27,005 bases of DNA from JBGPIT01 sp041485125. GTDB taxonomy: Bacteria > Desulfobacterota > Binatia > UTPRO1. Under the pieces are notes generated by a model, which saw only the letters and a list, made by a program, of their open reading frames with translations, searched no databases and had not been told where the DNA came from. The stretch is taken from the NCBI GenBank assembly GCA_041485125.1, contig JBGPIT010000019.1, positions 1 through 27,005 of the forward strand, written 5' to 3'. How positions within the stretch are numbered: the first letter of the stretch is position 1; every line of letters begins with the position of its first letter. Positions 7,676 through 15,311 of this stretch are shown piece by piece. The position numbers and the translations under genes were made by a program.

Positions 7676-8788
7676 ATGCGGCGGGGCCAGACGATCGCGT
7701 TTTACGCGCTGATGTGGAGCCTCACGGCTGCGGCATGCGTGGCCGTGGCCGGCCTCTACTTCGGGTACAAAGGCGCGGCGCTTCCGATGATACCCGTCCG
7801 CCTCACCGGCGACTGGCTCATCGAGGGCGACGACGAGATCGGTTTCGTACCCATCCGCAACGGCTCGACCGAGATGCGCCACCTCGACAGCGGTCTGCAC
7901 TACCACGTGTTCACCGATCGACGACGCGCGCGGGTGAACGCGCCGGGCGTGCAGACTCCCGACCACGTCGACGTCCTGGCGGTCGGCTGCTCGTTCACCT
8001 GGGGAACCGGCGTCGAGAGCGAGGACACCTATCCGCAGCAGCTCGGGCAAATTCTCGACGTGCCCGTCGCGAACTTCGGAATGGGAAGCTACGGCTCCGT
8101 GCAATCGTTTCAGACCCTGCTGCGCAATCTGGATCTGAAGCCGAAGGTCATCGTGTACGGATTCATTCAAGATCACTTGCGGAGAAATCTCGCGCCCTGC
8201 GCGCCGAACTACGTGCCGTATTGTCTACCGGTCTCCTATCTCCAGCGCCGGGACGACTGGATCACGCTCGAGCCGCCGCACATGGAGTACTTCTCTCCCA
8301 CGGACAATCGCGCCTTCATGACGGAAGTCTCGATGCGGGACCCGACGGGTCCGGTCGCGTGGCTCCTGCGCGCGAAATGGGCCGCCAAGATGGACTTCTT
8401 CAAATATCGCCATAGCGATACGGTCGCAGTGGACGGCTCGCCTGAAACGGCAGCCCTGGCGCTCCGGGTGATGATCGAGGCGATGGCGAAGGAAGCACAC
8501 GATATCGGCGCTCGGTTCGTGGTCCTGAACATGCCGTACTTGCGGCGCGGTCACGTGCAGTCCGTCTCTCCGGAGCTCGCGAGCGCGGTGGAAGGCAAAG
8601 ACCTGACGTTCGTCGACTTCAGCCAGGTCGCGGCAGACTACTACGATCGCGATCCGACGGGGACGCTCATTCTGGGCGACGACCCACATCCCAACCCCGT
8701 CGCGCATCGGATGATCGCCGAGACGCTGGCGCCCGCGCTCCGACCATGGCTCGCGCCGGACGCGGCCGCTCAGGGAACCGGGCAGTAG
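7676..8788 (+). CDS. SGNH/GDSL-hydrolase-like protein with N-terminal membrane anchor
   Basis: A 370-residue protein. A single hydrophobic segment (about 8-28) acts as signal or anchor, placing the rest outside the cytoplasm. The block I motif is GCSFTWGTGVESEDTYP (104-120) with candidate nucleophile Ser106; Cys replaces the Asp of GDS. Block III is NFGMGSYG (133-140), and block V is DDPH with Asp335 and His338 near the C-terminus. Proteins of this type remove or add acyl groups on envelope glycans or lipids. ATG 7676 has GGAAG 8 bases upstream. The gap to the JmjC gene is 34 bases, so it is the third gene of the 5024 operon. The substrate is unknown. Confidence 0.85.
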   Translation: MRRGQTIAFYALMWSLTAAACVAVAGLYFGYKGAALPMIPVRLTGDWLIEGDDEIGFVPIRNGSTEMRHLDSGLHYHVFTDRRRARVNAPGVQTPDHVDVLAVGCSFTWGTGVESEDTYPQQLGQILDVPVANFGMGSYGSVQSFQTLLRNLDLKPKVIVYGFIQDHLRRNLAPCAPNYVPYCLPVSYLQRRDDWITLEPPHMEYFSPTDNRAFMTEVSMRDPTGPVAWLLRAKWAAKMDFFKYRHSDTVAVDGSPETAALALRVMIEAMAKEAHDIGARFVVLNMPYLRRGHVQSVSPELASAVEGKDLTFVDFSQVAADYYDRDPTGTLILGDDPHPNPVAHRMIAETLAPALRPWLAPDAAAQGTGQ

Positions 8789-8806
8789 TCACTCGCCGCC
8801 CCGCCT

Positions 8807-10348
8807 TCATCGCAGCGGGCTCATGCGGAAGGCCGGCCGGTCCCATTGCTCGAGTGCCTGCGGCGAAAAGAAGAGTCGCTGCTCGCGGCCCTCTTCGTTC
8901 AAGTAGGCCCGCAGCGAGGACCCCGGTCTGGTGAACAGGTAGAACGCCCAATCGATCACCATCGGCATTTGCGGATGCGCTTTCAGGCATTCGACGAGCC
9001 GCTCGTCGGTGAAGCGAAATTGGCGCGTGCGTTCGCTGTCGAGAAGTCCCGCGCCGAAGCCTCCGTATGTAAGGACGGGATTGTAGAATCCGCATCCCGG
9101 CTCGATTCCGGTCGCGGCGAACAGCATGGGTGAGAACGAGGCGACGTCCGAGTACTCCTTCGCGATCCAGTTCAGGCGGCCCCAGTACCAAAGGTCACGG
9201 TTGTTCTCGAAGGTCGACAGCTGGTGCGTCGCGAGGATGACCGCAACGACCGCACCCGCCGCGGCAACCGCGAGCGTCGGCGCATGGCGCTCGGCGAGCC
9301 ACACCCAGCCGGCGAGCAGAAAAGCCGAGAGCGCGATGAAGGGCACGAAATACCTCGGCGAGACGAAATCCAGACCCACGAAGTTCAGCAGCAAGTACGA
9401 AAGCGGCCACAGCACGGCGAAGGCTTGGACGGCGCGACGCGATCGCGCACAGCCGAGAACCCAGATCGGCACCGCGAGCAGCGAGATCGCGAAGAGGAAT
9501 GCGCCGACGTAGGCGATGCGGAATCGAAACACGTCCGCGAGGTTCGCCAGCGCCCACTCGAGCGGCGTCGCGAGCCCGGCGTTGCGAAGCATCTCGGCGA
9601 ATCCCGAGTCGACGGCCCACATCCCGTAGCGCTTGATCCCCGACAATCGTTCGACCTCGAAGCGGACGGCTTCGAGGAAGACCCCGTCGCTGGCGTAGGT
9701 CGCCCAGGCGAGGCCGGCCAGCGCGGCGACGACGCCGGCGATGGCGAGATCCCGCAGGCGTCGCCATTCCCGCGCGTACGCGAGGCTCGCCGCCGCGGCG
9801 AGAATCATCACCAGGCACGTCGGCTTGATGAGCACCGCGACGACGAACGCAACGCCACTCGGATACGCCGACATCCTCTTGTGTCCCAAGAAGAGGAAGG
9901 CGGTACCGAGCAACGTGAAGAGCACCATGGGAGTCTCGGGCACGGCCGGCAAGGCGGCGCGCAGCTGCCCCGGTGACGTCAAGAAGACGACTTGCGCGAG
10001 CAATCCCGGCAGCGTCCCGACGAACGGCCGGAGTATGCAGAACAGGACGAATCCACTCGACGCGATGCTCGCGAGCGACACCATCCGATAGCCGAAGAGC
10101 GACTGGCCGAACACCTTCCCGGACAACGCCAACAGGTACAGATGGAGCGGCATCTCGTGGTGAGCGAAATCGACGTACGGGCGGAGGCCGCGCGCGATGT
10201 AGCGCGCATCCAAGATGAGCCAGGCCTCGTCGAAGTCGTGCGGCAAGCTATCGAGATAGGGCAGCGTGAGGACGACGAACGTCGCGCTGAGCAGGATGCT
10301 CACCGCGTACGGCGCAAATGGCGGCAGCGGCGATGGCGACTTTGTCAC
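8807..10348 (-). CDS. GT-C / GT39-type membrane glycosyltransferase
   Basis: A 513-residue polytopic membrane protein with about ten hydrophobic segments. The first outer loop has DFDEAW (38-43), the acidic motif expected for GT-C enzymes, followed by GLRPYVDFAHHEMPLHLYLL, which is characteristic of bacterial dolichyl-phosphate-mannose-mannosyltransferase-like proteins. A soluble C-terminal segment of about 110 residues follows the last helix. It would transfer a sugar from a polyprenyl-phosphate donor to an outer-face acceptor; both are unknown. Start is GTG 10348 without a clear Shine-Dalgarno. It is divergent from the 10496 gene and convergent with the SGNH gene, with 18 bases between the stops. 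Confidence 0.88.
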   Translation of the reverse strand: MTKSPSPLPPFAPYAVSILLSATFVVLTLPYLDSLPHDFDEAWLILDARYIARGLRPYVDFAHHEMPLHLYLLALSGKVFGQSLFGYRMVSLASIASSGFVLFCILRPFVGTLPGLLAQVVFLTSPGQLRAALPAVPETPMVLFTLLGTAFLFLGHKRMSAYPSGVAFVVAVLIKPTCLVMILAAAASLAYAREWRRLRDLAIAGVVAALAGLAWATYASDGVFLEAVRFEVERLSGIKRYGMWAVDSGFAEMLRNAGLATPLEWALANLADVFRFRIAYVGAFLFAISLLAVPIWVLGCARSRRAVQAFAVLWPLSYLLLNFVGLDFVSPRYFVPFIALSAFLLAGWVWLAERHAPTLAVAAAGAVVAVILATHQLSTFENNRDLWYWGRLNWIAKEYSDVASFSPMLFAATGIEPGCGFYNPVLTYGGFGAGLLDSERTRQFRFTDERLVECLKAHPQMPMVIDWAFYLFTRPGSSLRAYLNEEGREQRLFFSPQALEQWDRPAFRMSPLR

Positions 10349-10495
10349 GTCGGCTCATAACACGGTGGCTTTCGGGACGTCGATCATCGCGACGACGCAA
10401 CGCTATCTCACCTTGACCCCGCACGCGGCGCTGTGGCTCTATGACCGCCTTCCGACGGACGGTCGCGCTGATCGTTCCAGTCCGGTCGACTCACG

Positions 10496-12643
10496 ATGGT
10501 CAGCGAGCCTCAGATACCGCATGGCAGTCGTGAAGCCGGGACACCGCCGACACAGGCGTCGGGCGCGACTGCGCGCGCCCGCCTGGCCGTCGCCGGGCTG
10601 CTGCTGTTCGCGTATGCGATACCACTCTTCTATCCGCCGACGCCGGTGGCGCTTGGCACGCTCACCCCGCCCGACGCTTGGCTGCTGGCGCGGATCTTTC
10701 CGGGCGTTCCCGTGTTCTGGATCGCCGCGCGTCTCGCGGCGTTGGCGGTCGCGGCGGTGTTGCTTTCCGGCACGGACGTGCCGGCCCTGCGGCGAACGCT
10801 CGACGGCGAATCGGCCGCTCCGAGTCACGCGCGAGTGGGCACCCGGCGCCTCGTCGCGCTTGCCGGCGCGCTCCTCCAGGCGTGCAGCGCGCCGTGGGCC
10901 TTCCACCTCTCGCCGGTCGGCCAAACGGCGTACCTCCTGACGCTCTTCGTGCCGGCGGCCCTGCTCGGGTGCCCAGAACGCCTCACGCCGCGATGGCGAC
11001 CGCGGCTTGCATGGAGCGCCGTCCTCGTCGCGGCAGTGATCGTCGCGTGGATGGTCGCGCGTCTCACGACCGATCTCGAGTCACCGCGCGTCGCCGACGT
11101 GATCGACGGCTGGCGCGGATGGCTCGACGTCGTGACCTTCGTCCAGCAGAAGAAGAACCTGCTCACCGATCTGTTCGACCCGCGCCTCCCCGGCATGGGC
11201 GGAGTGCTGCTCTCCCTCCACGGGATGCCGCTCTTCCAATCGGACATCCTGCCACTGAGCTTCCGTTGGGTGCAGATCTTCCAGATCGTCGCGATCGCCG
11301 CGTGCGCCGCCGGTATCGGGGCGCTGACGCGGATGCTCCTCGGCCGCGGCGTCGCGGCCATCGCCGTCGCGGTCTTTCTCTTCGCGCCCTACACACGATT
11401 CGTGACGCTCTTTCCAGGTCCCTTCCTGGCGGGTCCGATCTACGCCACCGCCGTCGCGCTCTGCGCCGTGACGTGCGTACGCCGGCGATCGGAGGCGCCG
11501 CTCGCGGCGCTCGGCGCCTGCGCCGGCATCGCCATACAGTTCCCCGGCGTGATGCCGGTCTTGGCATTCCTCATCGCCTGGACCGCGTGGCACCTGCGCG
11601 ACTCATGGCGCGGCCTCTGGCTCGGCGGCGCAGCGGCGCTGGCGTCGTTCGCGGCCGCCGTCGTTCCGGCGCTGGCGCACGTGCTGGTACCGACCGAGAT
11701 GGTCGCGCACTTCCGCTGGGACGGTCTGATCTCGATCATCGACGGAGGCCTCTTGGGTCAACTGCCGCTGGGGACGACTCCGCCGGCGTGGGAGGGCGTT
11801 TCCCCGCGGCCGTTCGACATCGTCGTTGCCGCACTGCTCGCACCGTTCGCGCATCCGCGGCTTGCGATTCGTCTCTGGGGCGACGCGCTGTTCGATCCGG
11901 TCGGTTCGGCGTTGATCGCGGTCGGTCTCGCGGCATGCGTGCGATCGGCGCTCCGCTCGCCGGCCGCGCGCGTCTTGCTGCTCTTCTTCGCCGCCGCGCT
12001 CTGTCCCGCCTTCGTGTCTCCCGTCGATGTCGTCGACATCGTCCACGCCGTCGTGCTGCCGGTGCCGGCAGCGTTGCTCGCCGCTCTCGGCTTCCTCGTG
12101 GTGCGGCAACAGCTCGGCTGGAAAGCGGCGGACGCGAGGGCGCTGGCCGCCGTCGCGATCGCGGTCTGCCTCGGAGGCACGCTGCTCTTCGACGTGGTGA
12201 ATCCGCGCATCCTGAGCGCCTCGTCGTTCGGCATCATGTTCCGCGTGCTGACGTCGGGGGCCGCGCAGCGTGTGGTCGTGTTGACCTACGGCCCGAGCTT
12301 CGTGCGCAAGACGAAGACCCTCTTCACCGGACCGATCACCGCGTTCGGGGGACCGCGTCCCGTCGGCTACCTGGCGTACGAGGGCGGAGATCTCCCGGTC
12401 TCGGACCTGGCGGCGGAAGGCAAGGACCTCTTCTTCTGGAGCCATGGCTTCGATCAGGACCTCGAGATGACCGACGCGATCTGCCGCCAGTGGCCGGACG
12501 CGACCTTGTACGAGATCTGGGACGACGCCGGTCTGGGGCGCGTGCACGGGGCGCGCGTCGGCGGGGACGCATGGAAGCCCGAGGGCGCCGACGGCAAGTG
12601 GCGGAGTTGGTCGTGCGCGTCGCGGAACGGGCGGCCCGACTAA
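10496..12643 (+). CDS. Large polytopic membrane protein, function unknown (possibly GT-C-like)
   Basis: A 715-residue protein with many hydrophobic helices spread over residues 30-560 and a soluble C-terminal part of about 150 residues. I do not recognise the family. The layout (helices with a long first outer loop, then a soluble end domain) resembles GT-C glycosyltransferases, and there are acidic residues in the loop before RLPGMGGVLLSLHGMPLF, but no motif clear enough to assign. The start ATG 10496 has no strong Shine-Dalgarno; a TTGACC box lies at 10413. The stop TAA overlaps the stop TAG of the convergent JmjC gene by four bases in total. Confidence 0.8.
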   Translation: MVSEPQIPHGSREAGTPPTQASGATARARLAVAGLLLFAYAIPLFYPPTPVALGTLTPPDAWLLARIFPGVPVFWIAARLAALAVAAVLLSGTDVPALRRTLDGESAAPSHARVGTRRLVALAGALLQACSAPWAFHLSPVGQTAYLLTLFVPAALLGCPERLTPRWRPRLAWSAVLVAAVIVAWMVARLTTDLESPRVADVIDGWRGWLDVVTFVQQKKNLLTDLFDPRLPGMGGVLLSLHGMPLFQSDILPLSFRWVQIFQIVAIAACAAGIGALTRMLLGRGVAAIAVAVFLFAPYTRFVTLFPGPFLAGPIYATAVALCAVTCVRRRSEAPLAALGACAGIAIQFPGVMPVLAFLIAWTAWHLRDSWRGLWLGGAAALASFAAAVVPALAHVLVPTEMVAHFRWDGLISIIDGGLLGQLPLGTTPPAWEGVSPRPFDIVVAALLAPFAHPRLAIRLWGDALFDPVGSALIAVGLAACVRSALRSPAARVLLLFFAAALCPAFVSPVDVVDIVHAVVLPVPAALLAALGFLVVRQQLGWKAADARALAAVAIAVCLGGTLLFDVVNPRILSASSFGIMFRVLTSGAAQRVVVLTYGPSFVRKTKTLFTGPITAFGGPRPVGYLAYEGGDLPVSDLAAEGKDLFFWSHGFDQDLEMTDAICRQWPDATLYEIWDDAGLGRVHGARVGGDAWKPEGADGKWRSWSCASRNGRPD

Positions 12644-13485
12644 CCCCACTCGTCGCGGCGAATCCGCCGCACGCGCTTGAAGAGCGTCGACGCGAGCGAC
12701 GCGAGCTGCACCACCCTGCCGCCCCACCAGAAATTCATCGACACCGCGTCATCGAGGGTCCGCGTGTGATGCCACCAGCCGTGGGGAATCAAGAGCGTCT
12801 CGCCGCCTTGCAGGGTACCGCCGAACGCGGTGGCGCCACGAAACCGCGGATAGCGATCGTAGTCGGGGCGCTCGGGATCCACGCTCGCGAAGTTCGGCAT
12901 GCCGGAGAGGAGTCCGCGCGGGTACATCCGGCGGGAGCCGGGAGGAAACAACAACCAGCGCTTTCGACCGGTGAGGTGCACGTGCAGATTGTGAGGCACG
13001 TCGCGGTGCATCGGCGTGACGGTGCCCGCCTTGCCCACCCACACCTTCGCGCGCAGGTGCGGCGCCCCGACGCAATACTGCGGAACCTGGTAGTCGCTTT
13101 GGAACGCCGAGGGAAAGTTCCAGGTCGGCGCCATCACGTAGTGGCTCGCGGCGCCCGGACTGGCCAGCGACTCGATGAAGTCGCGCAGAGGGATGTGGCG
13201 GAAGACGACACCGGCTGCGGGATCGTCCATCAGCGTCCCGCTGCTCAAGACGGCCGCAACGACCCGGGCAGAGCCGTAGTGCGTCGCCATGCGATCGAGC
13301 GTCCACTGTTCGGGAGGGCGCCACCCCGTCGTGAGGCCCGTCAGAATCACTGGACGCCTCGGACGCAGATATCGTCGGACGAAGGTTTCAGCGTCCGGGG
13401 CTTCGACGCGCTCGAGTTTCTCGACGGCGAACGGCAAGGTGGCATCGAGGCCGTCCGATGCGAGGGATACCGAGGACTGCATCAT
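12640..13485 (-). CDS. JmjC/cupin_8 domain Fe(II)/2-oxoglutarate-type protein
   Basis: 281 residues from ATG 13485. The N-terminus LERVEAPDAETFVRRYL, then RPVILTGLTTGW, is the usual JmjC/cupin_8 entry. The active-site segment is TPMHRD with His160 and Asp162, then TGRKRWLLFPPG with Lys175, 15 residues after the His as in FIH; the distal His239 lies in IPHGWWHH. All predicted iron and 2-oxoglutarate ligands are present, so it is probably an active hydroxylase. I chose ATG 13485 over ATG 13518 because AGGTGATC, an eight-base match to the extended Shine-Dalgarno, lies 7 bases upstream, while 13518 has none and would lie inside a candidate promoter. It is downstream of the 13610 gene on the same strand. 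Confidence 0.88.
   Translation of the reverse strand: MMQSSVSLASDGLDATLPFAVEKLERVEAPDAETFVRRYLRPRRPVILTGLTTGWRPPEQWTLDRMATHYGSARVVAAVLSSGTLMDDPAAGVVFRHIPLRDFIESLASPGAASHYVMAPTWNFPSAFQSDYQVPQYCVGAPHLRAKVWVGKAGTVTPMHRDVPHNLHVHLTGRKRWLLFPPGSRRMYPRGLLSGMPNFASVDPERPDYDRYPRFRGATAFGGTLQGGETLLIPHGWWHHTRTLDDAVSMNFWWGGRVVQLASLASTLFKRVRRIRRDEWG
12655..12670 (+). terminator. Hairpin just after the 10496 gene
   Basis: GCGGCG-AATC-CGCCGC, a perfect 6-bp stem starting 12 bases after the plus-strand stop, inside the 3' end of the convergent JmjC gene. There is no U-tract, so termination is only suggested by position. Confidence 0.3.
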
Positions 13486-13495
13486 GGCGCCGATC

Positions 13496-13525
13496 ACCTG
13501 ACCGGATCGTGGCCGCATCTGTCAA
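13496..13525 (-). promoter_or_regulatory. Candidate promoter of the JmjC gene
   Basis: On the minus strand a perfect TTGACA (13525-13520), an 18-base spacer, and TCAGGT (13501-13496) as a poor -10. The 18-base spacing is the same as in four other promoter-like sites in the window. If used, the transcript would start only a few bases before ATG 13485. Confidence 0.35.
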
Positions 13526-13609
13526 GCGCAACCTTCGTGGCGCCATCGCACTCGGGCGCGCACCTGTCGTATGGATGCGAAGGGCGCCAGGATTGGGACG
13601 GCAGCGTTG

Positions 13610-14626
13610 CTACTTCGGCGACGGCTTTGGCGACGGAGACGGCGGCACGTCCAGCTCGGGAAAGGTTCCGTCCGGCGTCGAGGTGCGTCGCTCCTCGATG
13701 GTGGACGCGTAGCGGCGCTCCACGCCGTTCTCCACGGTGTCGCCGCCGAGCGTCACACGCGTCTCGATCGTGGAGGGGACACGCATCCGCACGCCGAGAG
13801 GAATCGTCAGCTCGCCCACCAATTCGAACGTTCCTCCCTTGGTCCACGGCACCATCGTGTCCGGCACAGTGCGAAGGCCGAGAGTCATCTTGAGTCGACA
13901 ACGCGCCCTGTGGTCATCGAGTGCCTCCAGCGTCCCGCTCGCCGCCACTCTCGAAGGATCGACTCTCACGCTCCCGGCCTTGAACAGCTCGGCTACCTGG
14001 TCGGGCGAAGGATTCCAGGATTCGCCGACTCCGACGTCCTTCGCGGGCAGCATGACGCGCCGCCACTGCTCGTCGCTGATCGCGCGTGCGCCGAAGTGCT
14101 CGTCGAGCCACCTCTTCGCTTCGGGTGAGGGCTCGTCGGAGCGCTTCAGCAACGACCATGTCCGATCTGATCCCGAGCCCTTCACGGCAAGGAGCGCGCC
14201 CTCGATACTCTTGTCGCGAACCCCGCCGCGCTGGCGCGACCACGCGCTGACGTACACGAGGTAGCCCAACCGCTGACCATTGCGGTCGACGTCGGTGCAC
14301 TTCTCCATCCAGCTCGCCTCGATCGCGTCCTCGACGTCGACGAGCGGAACGGTGCGGCCGTCCCACTCGAGCTTCGCCATCGTGACGACCGTCTTGGTCG
14401 TGGTCGTGGTCGTGATGACGTCGTCGACGCGCCAGCGCGTCGGCTTGCCGATCGCGCGCCCAGCGTCGTCGTCGCCCACGCCGGCTGCGTCGTCCTTGGA
14501 CGCATTCGCTTTCGCGATTTGCACGGCAGGCGAAGCTCCGGGCGGCACGGCTGTGCTCTTCGCCTCGGCGCCGATCGGCGCGGAGAGAGCGATCAACAGC
14601 ACGAGCAAGAAGGGACGGGAACTCAT
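13610..14626 (-). CDS. Secreted protein of unknown function
   Basis: 338 residues. A signal peptide is clear: basic start, hydrophobic core FLLVLLIALSAPIG and probable cleavage after GAEA near residue 22. The mature part is mixed alpha/beta without membrane segments: a Thr-rich strand (TTTTTTKTVV), DVGVGESWNPS, and a beta-rich second half, closing with a Pro/Ser/Lys tail (PSPSPKPSPK). I do not recognise the family. GVGESW-type motifs occur in uncharacterised periplasmic proteins, but this is weak. It is upstream of the JmjC gene on the same strand with a 124-base gap. The start ATG 14626 has no clear Shine-Dalgarno. Confidence 0.8.
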   Translation of the reverse strand: MSSRPFLLVLLIALSAPIGAEAKSTAVPPGASPAVQIAKANASKDDAAGVGDDDAGRAIGKPTRWRVDDVITTTTTTKTVVTMAKLEWDGRTVPLVDVEDAIEASWMEKCTDVDRNGQRLGYLVYVSAWSRQRGGVRDKSIEGALLAVKGSGSDRTWSLLKRSDEPSPEAKRWLDEHFGARAISDEQWRRVMLPAKDVGVGESWNPSPDQVAELFKAGSVRVDPSRVAASGTLEALDDHRARCRLKMTLGLRTVPDTMVPWTKGGTFELVGELTIPLGVRMRVPSTIETRVTLGGDTVENGVERRYASTIEERRTSTPDGTFPELDVPPSPSPKPSPK

Positions 14627-14809
14627 TGGTCGTCGTCGCGAGTGCGCGCCGAGCCAGAATTGCCAACGCGCGGCGTCCGTCTACCACGAGCTTCGTCGCG
14701 CGACCACCCACGCGGCTCGCAGCGTGGCCGCGTCTCGGCGAAGGATCGATGTGGCCACCGTAAACCGGTGCGTCATACGAGTCGCGACCGGGACACGCCG
14801 ACTTCTTTG

Positions 14810-14839
14810 TTGAAAGTTCTCATCGGCCCGCAGTAACAT
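14810..14839 (+). promoter_or_regulatory. Sigma70-like promoter, copy B
   Basis: TTGAAA (14810-14815), an 18-base spacer and TAACAT (14834-14839), in the same register as the promoter at 4852. One change in the -35 box makes it slightly weaker than copy A. Predicted transcript start near 14846. Confidence 0.6.
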
Positions 14840-14900
14840 TCCCACGCTTGCCGCCCTCAAGTTCCGAGTTTGCAGGGAGAGCGAGCGCAACGTCTGGTCC

Positions 14901-14914
14901 GGAGCACCCGCTCC
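14901..14914 (+). other. Leader hairpin, copy B
   Basis: GGAGC-ACCC-GCTCC, a perfect 5-bp stem at the position matching the hairpin at 4945 in copy A, but with different paired bases. Retained pairing with changed sequence would fit a selected RNA structure, though two short stems are little evidence. Confidence 0.35.
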
Positions 14915-14995
14915 TCGCTCGAGTCGAACTTTCACGGCTACGAAGCAGAGGACCGAGCGTGCCGCGCGGCCGGCCCGTTACGACCACCAACCGCG

Positions 14996-15166
14996 ATGCT
15001 GACACCTCTCGAACGCTGCCGCATCCCGCCACCGTTCGTTCGGGACTTCAACGATCGGTATCTTCACGCCAGCCAGCCGGTCGTATTCTCCGGGCTCGCG
15101 ACGAATTGGCTCGCCCTGAACAAATCGTCGCTCCAGAATCCGACCGAGCCCACCGAACCCGCGTGA
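14996..15166 (+). pseudogene. Truncated JmjC/cupin_8 N-terminal fragment
   Basis: A 56-residue frame starting at ATG 14996. Residues 5-34 (LER...RYLHASQPVVFSGLATNW) match the entry segment of JmjC/cupin_8 proteins and align by eye with LER...RYLRPRRPVILTGLTTGW in the protein encoded at 12640-13485. The frame then runs into NPTEPTEPA and stops, without the HxD core, the Lys or the distal His, so no active enzyme can be made. It lies about 37 bases after the end of leader copy B. It is most simply a gene cut down by deletion, leaving promoter, leader and the first exon-like piece. A short regulatory or leader peptide is less likely. Confidence 0.65.
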
Positions 15167-15189
15167 GGCGACATGCGCGTCACGCGCCC

Positions 15190-15225
15190 TTCGTTGACCA
15201 CGCGCATCAGCCGATGGTAGCCCTC
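15190..15225 (+). promoter_or_regulatory. 36-bp promoter-like repeat, copy 1
   Basis: Matches 19323-19358 at 31 of 36 positions without gaps. Both copies have TTGACC (here 15194-15199), an 18-base spacer and TAGCCCT starting at 15218. The -35 box is good and the -10 poor. It lies about 90 bases before the GT-C gene at 15312, in a stretch (15167-15311) that otherwise holds nothing I can recognise. Confidence 0.55.
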
Positions 15226-15311
15226 ACCCGCTGACGATCACCGCTGGAAACGTTGCCCTGGGCTCTCCCGTCGCGCCCTCCGCACCACAGCATCGGCGCG
15301 GCCTCCGGTCG

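Larger units (their letters stand above)
14793..14959 (+). repeat. Promoter-leader repeat, copy B
   Basis: Second copy of 4834-5017: ungapped core 14795-14858 (54 of 64 identical), then conserved blocks in the leader up to GCAGAGGACCGAGCG. Here it precedes a truncated JmjC reading frame instead of a radical SAM gene. The shared 23-base upstream segment (14764-14786) lies much nearer to the promoter than in copy A, so one copy has gained or lost about 85 bases between them. Confidence 0.8.

Noticed and set aside
8800..8819. CCCGC/GCGGG hairpin between convergent genes at 8788 and 8807
   Set aside because: A 5-bp stem with a 10-base loop and no U-tract is too weak to call a terminator.
10413..10442. 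TTGACC with an 18-base spacer before the 10496 gene
   Set aside because: The -10 candidate CTCTAT is weak, and the site is not repeated elsewhere, so I do not list it as a promoter.
10678..13893. A 1071-codon plus-strand open frame
   Set aside because: It crosses a membrane-protein gene in one frame and two opposite-strand genes, and its sequence is an Arg/Pro/Ala-rich low-complexity shadow.
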